Assembly (NCBI GenBank): GCA_027021605.1
Contig: JALUUA010000316.1
Location: forward strand, 1-5,933
Length of the DNA: 5,933 bases
Reading direction: 5' to 3'
From: Candidatus Bipolaricaulota bacterium
GTDB lineage: Bacteria; Bipolaricaulota; Bipolaricaulia; RBG-16-55-9
Shown here: piece after piece, positions 1 to 5,933 of the stretch
Numbering within the stretch: position 1 is the stretch's first letter
Layout: each line of letters begins with the position of its first letter
Position numbers and translations under genes: made by a program
Notes under the pieces: generated by a model
What the model saw: only the letters and a program-made list of their open reading frames with translations
The model's database searches: none
What the model was told of the DNA's origin: nothing

Positions 1-105
1 CAAGTGATCTCGTGGGGGAGGGCGAGTTTCGTGTTTTTGGCGTTGGAGTACCTGAGGAGCCACGATCCTCCCCCGAGGACTCTCGTTCGGAAGGGGGTGA
101 GCTAA
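1..105 (+). CDS. C-terminal end of an unidentified upstream protein (partial)
   Basis: Frame 1 is open from the first base to a TAA at 103-105, giving a 34-residue tail that starts QVISWGRASF and ends RTLVRKGVS. The mix of hydrophobic, aromatic and charged residues looks like real protein, unlike the Gly/Glu/Pro-rich reading of the overlapping frame that begins at 12. The stop lies 29 nt before the -35 box of the topA promoter, which is sensible gene spacing. The family is not recognisable from this short end. The ending vaguely recalls C-termini of LacI-type or sugar-binding proteins, but I would not assign it. It does not look like the DprA C-terminus, although dprA often precedes topA in other bacteria. 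Confidence 0.45.
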   Translation, partial: QVISWGRASFVFLALEYLRSHDPPPRTLVRKGVS

Positions 106-134
106 AACTGGGTACGTTTCAGAGCTTGCCCTCC

Positions 135-163
135 TTGACACCCCTCTGCAACGTTCCTATAAT
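135..163 (+). promoter_or_regulatory. Sigma70-type promoter of topA, exact consensus
   Basis: TTGACA at 135-140 and TATAAT at 158-163 are separated by exactly 17 nt, so both hexamers and the spacer match the housekeeping sigma consensus with no mismatch. Transcription would be expected to start around 169-172, giving a leader of roughly 60 nt before the GTG start of topA. The position between the upstream stop codon and topA is what a real promoter should have. No extended -10 TG is present and the sequence upstream of the -35 is not notably A/T rich. Confidence 0.88.
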
Positions 164-177
164 GCTAGCCCATAGCC

Positions 178-214
178 GTTGCAAGCCGCAACAGAACCAC
201 ATTTTCGCGCGAAA
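178..214 (+). promoter_or_regulatory. topA leader: small hairpin plus 12-bp perfect palindrome
   Basis: Two symmetric elements lie between the predicted transcription start and the ribosome binding site. GTTGC (178-182) pairs with GCAAC (188-192) around a 5-nt loop. TTTCGCGCGAAA (203-214) is a perfect 12-bp palindrome that ends one base before the Shine-Dalgarno sequence. As DNA the palindrome could be an operator half-site pair; as RNA it could form only a short 4-bp stem. The structures are seen in the sequence, but any regulatory role is inferred. Confidence 0.35.
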
Positions 215-215
215 C

Positions 216-221
216 GAGGAG
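216..221 (+). promoter_or_regulatory. Ribosome binding site that fixes the topA start
   Basis: GAGGAG at 216-221 stands 8 nt before the GTG at 230-232. This supports GTG over the in-frame upstream TTG at 179, which would add 17 residues not seen in the family and lies too close to the predicted transcript start to have its own ribosome binding site. Confidence 0.85.
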
Positions 222-229
222 ATTTGCCC

Positions 230-2572
230 GTGAGCAAGCTGGTGATTGTCGAGTCCCCTACGAAGGCGCGCACCATCGAGCGCTACCTGGGGAAGGGCTT
301 TAAAGTGATGAGTTCCATGGGCCACGTGCGGGACCTCCCCGAGCGGGAGCTCGCCGTGGACATCGAGCACGATTTTGAGCCCAAGCTCATCGTCACGAAC
401 AAGAAGGCCGTCGCCCAGCTCAAAAAGGCCGTGGAGAACGCCGAGGTGGTCTATCTGGCCACGGACAACGACCGCGAGGGCGAGGCGATCGCCTATGACC
501 TCTACGAGGTGCTCGATCACAAGAACAAGAAGGGGAAGAAGTACCTGCGGGTGGTCTTCAACGAGATCACGAAGCGCGTGATCTTGGAGGCCATCGAGCA
601 GCCCCGCGAGATCGACCTCAACAAAGTGGAAGCCCAGCGGGCCCGGCGCATCTTGGACCGCCTGGTGGGGTACTTGATCAGCCCCCTCCTCTCGAAGACC
701 CTCTCGGGCAGCAAGTACGAGGGTCTCTCCGCCGGACGGGTCCAGTCCGTTGCCCTCAGGTTGATCTGCGACCGCGAGCTGGAGATCCAGGACTTCGTCC
801 CCCAGGAGTACTGGCTGATCGACGCCAAGCTCCGCGACGGGGGCCAAGAGTTCCTCGCCCGGCTCTCGCGGATCGACGGCAAGAAGCCCGAGATCCCCTC
901 CCAAGAAGAAGCCGAGCGGGTCCGCAAGGAGCTGGAGGAGATCGCCCAAGCCCAGGGCTTCGTCGTCCAAGAGCTCAAGGAGGAGGAGACGAAGCGGGGG
1001 CCGCTTCCGCCGTTCATCACGAGCACCCTCCAGCAGGCCGCCTCCTCGATGTTGCGCTTCTCCCCCCAGAAAACGATGCAGATCGCCCAGCAGCTCTACG
1101 AGGGCGTCCAGCTCGAGGAGGGGCACGAAGGTTTGATCACCTACATGCGCACGGACTCCTTGCGGGTGGCCGACGAGGCCCGTAAGAGATTAAGGACGTT
1201 CGTCAAGGCCCAGTACGGCGAGCGCTATTTATCGCCCAAGGATCGGGTCTACAAGAACAAGAAGGCCGCCCAGGACGCCCACGAGGCCATCCGCCCCACG
1301 GACGTAACCCGCACGCCGGACTCCATCAAGCAATATCTCACCCCCGATCAGTACAAGCTCTACAAGCTCATCTGGGAGCGGTTTGTCGCCACCCAGATGG
1401 CCGACGCCGTCTACGCCAAGCGCCAAGCTTCTATAAGGGCGGGGAAGTACCTCTTTGAAGCCAAAGGCAGTAAACTCCTCTTCGACGGGTTCCTGAAGGT
1501 GTGGCCCATGCCGCCGCTCAAGGACGAGGGCGTGGAGGTCCCCGACCTCCAAAGGGGCGAGCGCCTCACGCTCTTAGAGATTTTAGCCGAGCAGAAATTC
1601 ACCGAGCCGCCGAAGCGCTACAGCGAGGCGTCCCTGGTGAAAGCTTTAGAGGAGAAGGGGATCGGGCGGCCCAGCACCTACGCCACCATTGTCTCCACCA
1701 TCCAGGAGCGGGGCTACGTGGTCAAGGAGAAGACGACCCTCCGACCCACCCTTCTGGGCTTCATCGCCACGGACTTTCTCAAAGATTATTTCCCGCTCAC
1801 TGTGGAGGAGGGCTTCACGGCCCAGATGGAGGAGGAACTCGACAAGATCAGCGAGGGGGAGCGGACCCGTGTCCAGGTGCTGCGGGAGTTCTACGAGCCC
1901 CTCTCCAAGCGCTTGGCCCAAGTCCAACAAGAGCTGGGCCAAAAGCGCGTCTTTCAGATCTTGACGGATGTGAACTGCCCCAACTGCGGGGCCGTCATGG
2001 AGGTGCGCTTCTGGAAGGGGAAGGCGTTTCTGGGCTGCACCCGCTACCCCGAGTGCAAGACCACCATTGATTTCCCCCGCACCGTGGAGTACGTCTACAA
2101 GGGCAAGCGCGTGCTGGTGAGCGAGAAGCTGCAGCTTCATCAAGAGCAGAAGGCCGAGCGCGCCGCTGCGATGCCGCAGAAGACCTGCCCCGAGTGCGGC
2201 GCGCCCATGGAACTCAAAGAGGGCCGCTTCGGGCGCTTCTACGGGTGCACGAACTACCCCAAGTGCAAGGTCACGGAGCCCGTCTCCACAGGCGTCCCCT
2301 GCCCCCTGTGCGGGCGGGATATTGTCGAAAGATACGCCCGCAGCAAGAAGCGGGTCTTCTATGGGTGCCAGGGCTACCCCGACTGCACGTTCGCCGTAAA
2401 CGAGCGGCCCGTGAAGCTGTGCCCGAAGTGCGACCAAGGCGTGCTCGTCGAGCGCAAGGAGCAGCTCGTCTGCACGAACAAATCTTGTGGGCACCGCGAG
2501 GAGCTCCCCGCGGAGGCAAAGGCGGAAGCCGAAGAAGAGACCGCAGCGACGACGACCGTCTCCCCCAACTAG
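230..2572 (+). CDS. topA: DNA topoisomerase I (type IA, omega protein)
   Basis: This 780-residue protein relaxes negatively supercoiled DNA by nicking one strand through a 5'-phosphotyrosine link, keeping chromosome supercoiling in balance. The Toprim domain opens with SKLVIVESPTKA, including Glu8, and carries the metal-binding set Asp79-x-Asp81-x-Glu83. The active-site tyrosine is Tyr305 in GLITYMRTDS, followed by family motifs such as EKGIGRPSTYA. The C-terminus has four tetracysteine zinc-ribbon modules starting at about residues 583 (Cys583, 586, 603, 609), 653, 691 and 731, then an Ala/Glu/Thr-rich tail. Length and domain order are normal for bacterial TopA. The GTG start is chosen from the ribosome binding site and the conserved N-terminus. 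It is driven by the exact-consensus promoter at 135-163 and followed after 4 nt by a peptidase gene. No key residue is missing. Confidence 0.98.
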   Translation: MSKLVIVESPTKARTIERYLGKGFKVMSSMGHVRDLPERELAVDIEHDFEPKLIVTNKKAVAQLKKAVENAEVVYLATDNDREGEAIAYDLYEVLDHKNKKGKKYLRVVFNEITKRVILEAIEQPREIDLNKVEAQRARRILDRLVGYLISPLLSKTLSGSKYEGLSAGRVQSVALRLICDRELEIQDFVPQEYWLIDAKLRDGGQEFLARLSRIDGKKPEIPSQEEAERVRKELEEIAQAQGFVVQELKEEETKRGPLPPFITSTLQQAASSMLRFSPQKTMQIAQQLYEGVQLEEGHEGLITYMRTDSLRVADEARKRLRTFVKAQYGERYLSPKDRVYKNKKAAQDAHEAIRPTDVTRTPDSIKQYLTPDQYKLYKLIWERFVATQMADAVYAKRQASIRAGKYLFEAKGSKLLFDGFLKVWPMPPLKDEGVEVPDLQRGERLTLLEILAEQKFTEPPKRYSEASLVKALEEKGIGRPSTYATIVSTIQERGYVVKEKTTLRPTLLGFIATDFLKDYFPLTVEEGFTAQMEEELDKISEGERTRVQVLREFYEPLSKRLAQVQQELGQKRVFQILTDVNCPNCGAVMEVRFWKGKAFLGCTRYPECKTTIDFPRTVEYVYKGKRVLVSEKLQLHQEQKAERAAAMPQKTCPECGAPMELKEGRFGRFYGCTNYPKCKVTEPVSTGVPCPLCGRDIVERYARSKKRVFYGCQGYPDCTFAVNERPVKLCPKCDQGVLVERKEQLVCTNKSCGHREELPAEAKAEAEEETAATTTVSPN

Positions 2573-2576
2573 GGCC

Positions 2577-4406
2577 ATGATCCGGGCAGGGACAGAAGAC
2601 CCCAAAGCCCGCTTCGAGCGCTACCTCCACGTGAAGAGCGCCTACACGCCCCTGTGGAGCCCCCAAGGGCGTTTGGCCTTCTTAAGCGACATCACGGGCG
2701 TCCCCCAGCTCTGGGCGCTCGCCCGACCGGGGGAGTGGCCCGAGGCGCTCACCCACTACTCCGAGCGCATCTCCACCGCCGCCTGCTCCCCCAAGAGCGA
2801 GGAGATCGTCTTCGGCATGGACGTCGGGGGCAACGAGCGGGACCAGCTCTTTCATCTGGTGCTCGACCCGGAGGGGCGGATCTTCTGCGAAAAACTCACG
2901 GACGCCCCGGAGGCGATTCACACCCTGGGGGGATTCTCGCCCTCCGGAGAGGAGGTCGCCTTTGCGTCCAACCGCCGGGACCCCGCGCAGTTCGACGTCT
3001 ACACCCTGAATCTGAGAACGGGCGAGGAGCGCCGCGTTTGGGAGAGCGACGGCATGGTCCACGTTCTGGGCTTTTCGCCCGACGGCGCGCAACTCTTGAT
3101 CGCAAGGGTGCACGCGAGCTTTCACCAGGAGCTGTTCGCTTTGGAGCGGGGCTCGGAGGACCTCAAGCGGCTCACTCCCCCCAAAGAGGCCCGCTTCTTA
3201 AACGCCCACTGGGGCCCGGACGGTCACGTTTACGCCCTCACGGACCTCGATCGAGAGTTTTTGGCGCCCATGCGGCTCGATCCCTTCGATCAACGTTTGG
3301 AGATCTTGGACGAGACGAACTGGGATGCAGAAACCCTTGCGCTCGCCCCCGACGGGAAAACGCTGGCGTACGCCCTCAACGTCGACGGCTACTCGCAGTT
3401 GTGGCTCCTCGACCTCGAGACGGGGGAGAAGTCGCGGGTGGAGGGCCTGCCGCCGGGAGTCGTGGGCCCGCCGCCCGACCCCAAGCCCCTGGAGTTCTCC
3501 GTTGATGGCACGAGATTGGCCGTCGCCTTCACGGGGGCGCGCTACAACCCCGACATCTGGGTCTACGATCGCGACACTCGGGGGTGGGAGCGCTGGACCC
3601 GCAGCTCGCGGGCGGGCCTGTCGCCCGAGGACTGGGTGGAGCCCGACCTGGTGCGCTACCCCTCCTTCGACGGTCGGGAGATCCCCGCCTATCTCTACCG
3701 CCCCCGGGGCGCGAAGAAGGGGCTGCCCATAATCGTCTGGGTCCACGGCGGGCCCGAAGCGCAGTCCCGGCCCCTCTTTAACCCCGTGCTCCAGTACTTC
3801 GTGGAGCGGGGCTACGGGGTCTTCGTCCCCAACGTGCGCGGCTCGACGGGCTACGGCAAGACCTACACCCACCTCGACGACGTCGAGAAGCGGATGGACG
3901 CCGTCGAGGACCTCAAATACGGAGCCCTGTGGCTGATCGAGCGGGGAATTGCCGACAAAAAGCGCCTGGCGGTCCTCGGCGGGAGCTACGGCGGCTTCAT
4001 GGTCTTAGCGACGCTTACAACCCACCCGGAGCTTTGGGCCGCCGGGGTCGATATCGTGGGGATCGCCAACTTCGTGACGTTTCTGGAGAACACGGGCCCC
4101 TGGCGCCGCAGGCTCCGCGAGGCGGAGTACGGCTCCCTGGAGCGCGATCGGGCACTTTTAGAGAGCATCTCCCCCATCCACCAGGTCGAGAGGATTCGCG
4201 CGCCCCTCCTGGTGATCCACGGGGCGAACGACCCGCGGGTCCCCGTGGGGGAAGCCGAGCAGATTGTCTCCCGGCTCCGACAGCGGGGACGGCCCGTGGA
4301 GTATTTGCGCTTCGACGACGAGGGGCACGGAATCATAAAGCTTAAAAACAAGCGGATCGCCTACGCGGCGATCGCCGAGTTCCTCGATCGCCATCTCATG
4401 CGCTAA
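2577..4406 (+). CDS. S9 family serine peptidase (prolyl oligopeptidase / acylaminoacyl-peptidase type)
   Basis: This 609-residue enzyme should hydrolyse short peptides, as a dipeptidyl- or acylaminoacyl-peptidase; exact specificity cannot be read. Residues of about 20-340 form the N-terminal beta-propeller: seven repeats of the PD40/TolB-like type can be counted (for example WSPQGRLAFLS, FSPSGEEVAFAS, FSPDGAQLLIA, LAPDGKTLAYA, FSVDGTRLAVA), matching the seven blades of S9 enzymes. The alpha/beta hydrolase domain starts near residue 355 and has the HGGPE oxyanion motif (390-394), NVRGSTGYG (419-427), nucleophile Ser470 in GGSYGG, Asp552 in GANDPRVP and His584 in EGHG. The catalytic triad is complete and correctly spaced. 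There is no signal peptide, so it is probably cytoplasmic. The ATG lies 4 nt after the topA stop with no well-placed Shine-Dalgarno, which suggests translational coupling. The frame is open upstream to 2487, but that reading is Arg/Lys/Pro-rich shadow sequence within topA. Confidence 0.94.
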   Translation: MIRAGTEDPKARFERYLHVKSAYTPLWSPQGRLAFLSDITGVPQLWALARPGEWPEALTHYSERISTAACSPKSEEIVFGMDVGGNERDQLFHLVLDPEGRIFCEKLTDAPEAIHTLGGFSPSGEEVAFASNRRDPAQFDVYTLNLRTGEERRVWESDGMVHVLGFSPDGAQLLIARVHASFHQELFALERGSEDLKRLTPPKEARFLNAHWGPDGHVYALTDLDREFLAPMRLDPFDQRLEILDETNWDAETLALAPDGKTLAYALNVDGYSQLWLLDLETGEKSRVEGLPPGVVGPPPDPKPLEFSVDGTRLAVAFTGARYNPDIWVYDRDTRGWERWTRSSRAGLSPEDWVEPDLVRYPSFDGREIPAYLYRPRGAKKGLPIIVWVHGGPEAQSRPLFNPVLQYFVERGYGVFVPNVRGSTGYGKTYTHLDDVEKRMDAVEDLKYGALWLIERGIADKKRLAVLGGSYGGFMVLATLTTHPELWAAGVDIVGIANFVTFLENTGPWRRRLREAEYGSLERDRALLESISPIHQVERIRAPLLVIHGANDPRVPVGEAEQIVSRLRQRGRPVEYLRFDDEGHGIIKLKNKRIAYAAIAEFLDRHLMR

Positions 4407-4421
4407 ACTCTCGGGAACGGG

Positions 4422-4428
4422 AAGGAGG
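4422..4428 (+). promoter_or_regulatory. Strong ribosome binding site for the DUF302 gene
   Basis: AAGGAGG at 4422-4428 is a near-perfect anti-16S match, 5 nt before the ATG at 4434. It is the best ribosome binding site in the window and lies in the only gap longer than 5 nt between the five clustered genes. It suggests independent, efficient translation of the downstream trio. Confidence 0.85.
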
Positions 4429-4433
4429 CTCGC

Positions 4434-4862
4434 ATGAACCCGGACGAGTTCACGATCGTGGTCGAATCCTCCAAGAGCGCGCGGGAAGCCTTGGTTGATC
4501 TGTGGAAGGCGGCGCTGGCCGCGGGCTGGGTCGTGGTCGGCGACTACGACCTCACGGGGCTGCTGGCGGGCCGAGGCCGGGACGAGGGGGACGGCAGCGG
4601 CGAGGGGGAGGGCGTGGAGATCAAGAGTCTGGACATTTGTCACCCGGAGCTGGCGCGGCCCTTCGTGAAGGCGGAGCTGCGCACGGCGCTCTGTATGCCG
4701 TGCAACGTTTTGGTCTGCTCCGAGGGCGGGCGGACCCGCCTGATGGCGATGCGCCCCGGGGTGATGATGCCGCAGCTCTTCTCCGAAGCGACCCAAGCCC
4801 TGGGAGACCTCCCCGAGCGGGTGGACCGGGAGCTGGAGCGCATTCTACAACAAGCGGCGTAG
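4434..4862 (+). CDS. DUF302 family protein
   Basis: This is a 142-residue soluble protein. The core LDICHPELARPF ... LCMPCNVLVC ... MAMRPGVMMPQLF matches the DUF302 family pattern (a C-x-P-x-x-A element, then an LPCNVVVY-like strand, then a pro-rich strand and a C-terminal helix). The family is a small alpha/beta fold of unsettled biochemical function, known from thermophiles such as Thermus. Cysteines sit at 69, 87, 90 and 95, which could bind a metal or thiol, but this is inference. Residues 46-60 (GRGRDEGDGSGEGEG) form an acidic Gly-rich insert that looks like an expanded loop and is encoded by a G-rich direct repeat. The start is fixed by the AAGGAGG at 4422. There is no signal peptide or membrane segment. 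It is followed after 5 nt by a methyltransferase gene, so the two are probably co-translated. Confidence 0.82.
   Translation: MNPDEFTIVVESSKSAREALVDLWKAALAAGWVVVGDYDLTGLLAGRGRDEGDGSGEGEGVEIKSLDICHPELARPFVKAELRTALCMPCNVLVCSEGGRTRLMAMRPGVMMPQLFSEATQALGDLPERVDRELERILQQAA
4566..4612 (+). repeat. G-rich low-complexity stretch with a 9-bp direct repeat, inside the DUF302 gene
   Basis: CGAGGGGGA occurs at 4583-4591 and again at 4601-4609, a spacing of 18 nt (six codons). The stretch also has runs of three or more G at 4568-4570, 4579-4581, 4586-4590, 4604-4608 and 4610-4612. It codes for the acidic Gly-rich insert of the DUF302 protein. The in-frame spacing fits growth by replication slippage, and the G runs could form a quadruplex on the coding strand, although one loop is long (13 nt). 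Confidence 0.6.
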
Positions 4863-4867
4863 CGGGG

Positions 4868-5653
4868 ATGACGGATCACAAGGATCGCGTGCTCAAAGTC
4901 TTCACGGAGCGGGCGGATTCCTACATCGCGCACAAGCCCCTCATAGATCAAAAGTCCTATCGCTGGATGCGGGAGCTGGGCCGGGTGGAGCCCCATCACC
5001 GGGTGCTTGACGTGGCCACGGGGCCGGGGTTCATCGCGCTGATGTTCGCCGAGCAGGCCCGGTACGTCGTGGGCGTGGACCTCACCCGCGCCCTTCTCGA
5101 GAGGGCTCGGGCCCGAGGGCGGGAGCAGGGGGCGCAGAACGCGGGCTTCAACGCGGGCTTCGTGGAGGGGGACGTGGGCTCCCTACCCGTTCACTCGGAA
5201 GGCTTTGACGTGGTGGCGTGTCACAAGGCGCTTCACCACTTCCCCGACCCCCGACGGGCCCTTCGGGAGATGCACCGGGCCTTAAAGCCCGGCGGGCGCT
5301 TGGTGCTGGGCGATACCCTCTCCTCCGAAGATCCGGAGAAGAGTGCACTGCACGATCGTTTAGAGCGGATGCGCGATCCCTCGCACGTGCGGATGTACCC
5401 CCTCTCGGAGCTCAAGGCGATGATCGAGGAGGCGGGCTTCCACATCGAGGACGCTGTGGAGTTCGAGGACGAGCGGGACTTCGACACCTGGATGGCCACG
5501 CTCTCGCCCCCGCCGGAGGTGGTTCAGGAGATCCGGGAGATCCTGCGGGCCAGCATCCCCGGGGATCGGACGGGGCAGCGGGTGCGCCTCGAGGGCGACA
5601 AGCTCTATTACACCCGCTTCTCCGCGGTGATCGCAGCCGTTCGGGGCGGATGA
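4868..5653 (+). CDS. Class I SAM-dependent methyltransferase (Methyltransf_11 / UbiE-like)
   Basis: This 261-residue enzyme transfers a methyl group from S-adenosylmethionine to an unknown substrate. The Rossmann-type core is clear: motif I VLDVATGPG with Asp48 and Gly52/Gly54, the acidic end of strand 2 in GVDLT (Asp71), GDV (Asp102) before strand 3, DVVACHKALHHF (114-125) for strand 4, and the post-motif LREMHRALKPGGRLVLGD (132-149). The C-terminal 90 residues form a charged helical cap containing FDTWM, as in many small-molecule methyltransferases. Similarity to UbiE/COQ5-like enzymes is at superfamily level only, so a quinone role is not supported. The ATG is 5 nt past the DUF302 stop without a well-placed Shine-Dalgarno, suggesting coupled translation; the longer frame upstream is shadow within DUF302. 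Residues 91-98 read NAGFNAGF, from an exact 12-bp tandem duplication. Confidence 0.92.
   Translation: MTDHKDRVLKVFTERADSYIAHKPLIDQKSYRWMRELGRVEPHHRVLDVATGPGFIALMFAEQARYVVGVDLTRALLERARARGREQGAQNAGFNAGFVEGDVGSLPVHSEGFDVVACHKALHHFPDPRRALREMHRALKPGGRLVLGDTLSSEDPEKSALHDRLERMRDPSHVRMYPLSELKAMIEEAGFHIEDAVEFEDERDFDTWMATLSPPPEVVQEIREILRASIPGDRTGQRVRLEGDKLYYTRFSAVIAAVRGG
5138..5161 (+). repeat. Exact 12-bp tandem duplication in the methyltransferase gene
   Basis: AACGCGGGCTTC occurs at 5138-5149 and is repeated without change at 5150-5161. It is in frame and encodes NAGFNAGF just before the conserved FVEGD strand of the methyltransferase. Identity at every base, including third positions, points to a recent slippage event. 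Confidence 0.9.
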
Positions 5654-5933
5654 TGTTATCTATGAGCCTAAAAATCCACCGACTCCAAGATCCGGTTTAC
5701 ACGTCCAACGTCTATCTCCTAGAGGCCGAGCGTCCCGTGCTCGTGGACACGGGCGGCGCGCTCAAGGACGCGGTTCTACAGCTTGTTCGCGGCGTTTTGG
5801 GGGACAAGCCCCTGGCGGCAATCGTGTTCACCCACGGGCACCCGGACCACATCGGGGACGCGGAGGAGCTCTCCGCTGCCCTGAGGGCGCCCTTGTACAT
5901 CCACCCCGCGGAGGGCGAGCGGGTTCCGGCGGC
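5650..5933 (+). CDS. MBL-fold metallo-hydrolase, N-terminal part (runs off the window)
   Basis: The open frame reads 94 codons to the window end without a stop, so only the N-terminal part is present. The zinc-binding motif THGHPDHIGD gives His62, His64, Asp66 and His67, and is preceded by the usual early strands SNVYLL (19-24) and LVDTG (31-35). This is the metallo-beta-lactamase fold of the glyoxalase II / MBL hydrolase type; the substrate cannot be told from this part. The first ATG (5650) overlaps the methyltransferase stop as ATGA, and further in-frame ATGs lie at 5653 and 5662. I chose 5650 from the overlap, but 5662 (protein starting MSLKIHRL) is also reasonable. No strong Shine-Dalgarno is seen, which fits translational coupling to the methyltransferase. 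Confidence 0.9.
   Translation, partial: MMLSMSLKIHRLQDPVYTSNVYLLEAERPVLVDTGGALKDAVLQLVRGVLGDKPLAAIVFTHGHPDHIGDAEELSAALRAPLYIHPAEGERVPA

Noticed and set aside
14..74. Inverted repeat GGGGGAGG (14-21) / CCTCCCCC (67-74), and the hairpin TCCTC-CCCC-GAGGA at 66-79
   Set aside because: The first has a 45-nt loop, the second a 5-bp stem, neither is followed by a T run, and both lie inside a likely coding end. They are probably chance pairings in G/C-rich sequence, not a terminator.
179..229. TTG at 179 as an alternative topA start adding 17 residues
   Set aside because: The added residues are not family-like, the TTG is about 9 nt from the predicted transcription start, and GTG at 230 has a good ribosome binding site and the conserved N-terminus.
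12..233. A 73-codon plus-strand frame before topA
   Set aside because: It crosses the topA promoter and leader, has no recognisable protein features, and conflicts with the more protein-like frame 1 reading that ends at 105.
485..492. GCGATCGC octamer, also at 4368-4375, resembling the cyanobacterial HIP1 repeat
   Set aside because: Only two copies, both encoding Ala-Ile-Ala in coding sequence. Cyanobacterial HIP1 is far denser, so this is no evidence of cyanobacterial origin.
119..1126. A 335-codon open frame on the minus strand inside topA, with another of 319 codons at 1646-2605
   Set aside because: Both lie antisense to a clear topA gene, have Leu/Gly/Asp/Val-rich shadow composition, and show no recognisable domain. 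Long antisense frames are expected from GC-rich codon use.
4305..4350. A/T-rich island near the end of the peptidase gene as a promoter for the DUF302 gene
   Set aside because: TTGCGC at 4305 has no -10 hexamer at 16-18 nt (the position reads CGGAAT), and the A/T richness comes from Lys/Asn/Ile codons.
4407..4433. Terminator between the peptidase and DUF302 genes
   Set aside because: The 27-nt gap has no stem-loop or T run; it is filled by the ribosome binding site.

Overview
This is a GC-rich bacterial chromosomal segment with one compact plus-strand gene row: the end of an unidentified gene, then topA (DNA topoisomerase I), an S9-family serine peptidase, a DUF302-family protein, a class I SAM-dependent methyltransferase, and the start of a metallo-beta-lactamase (MBL) fold hydrolase that runs off the right edge. 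Bacterial origin follows from the bacterial-type TopA with C-terminal zinc fingers, a sigma70-consensus promoter, strong Shine-Dalgarno sites and 4-nt gene overlaps. Strong G/C preference at third codon positions and Glu/Lys/Arg-rich proteins suggest a thermophile. The phylum cannot be fixed by reading alone; uncultivated thermophilic lineages (for example Bipolaricaulota/Acetothermia), high-GC Firmicutes or Thermus-like bacteria are guesses only.

Layout. Bases 1-105 can be read as the last 34 codons of an upstream gene that I do not recognise. Bases 106-229 hold the topA control region: an exact TTGACA-N17-TATAAT promoter, a leader of about 60 nt with a small hairpin and a perfect 12-bp palindrome, and a good ribosome binding site before a GTG start. 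topA (230-2572) is followed after 4 nt by the peptidase (2577-4406). After a 27-nt gap with a near-perfect ribosome binding site comes the DUF302 gene (4434-4862). The methyltransferase (4868-5653) follows after 5 nt, and the MBL-fold gene (5650 to the window end) overlaps it by 4 nt. I see no convincing terminator or second promoter, so all five may be one transcript starting at the topA promoter.

How the genes fit together. topA relaxes negative supercoils and is housekeeping. The peptidase is a complete, apparently cytoplasmic oligopeptidase or acylaminoacyl-peptidase-like enzyme with no obvious link to topA. The last three genes are packed as a possible small module (cysteine-containing DUF302 protein, methyltransferase, MBL hydrolase); a thiol or reactive-metabolite role is speculation. 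I saw no mobile elements, CRISPR arrays, RNA genes or defence genes. The points most worth a second look are small-scale: the exact-consensus promoter, the leader palindrome, a GC-rich repeat-derived insert in the DUF302 gene, and an exact 12-bp in-frame tandem duplication in the methyltransferase gene.
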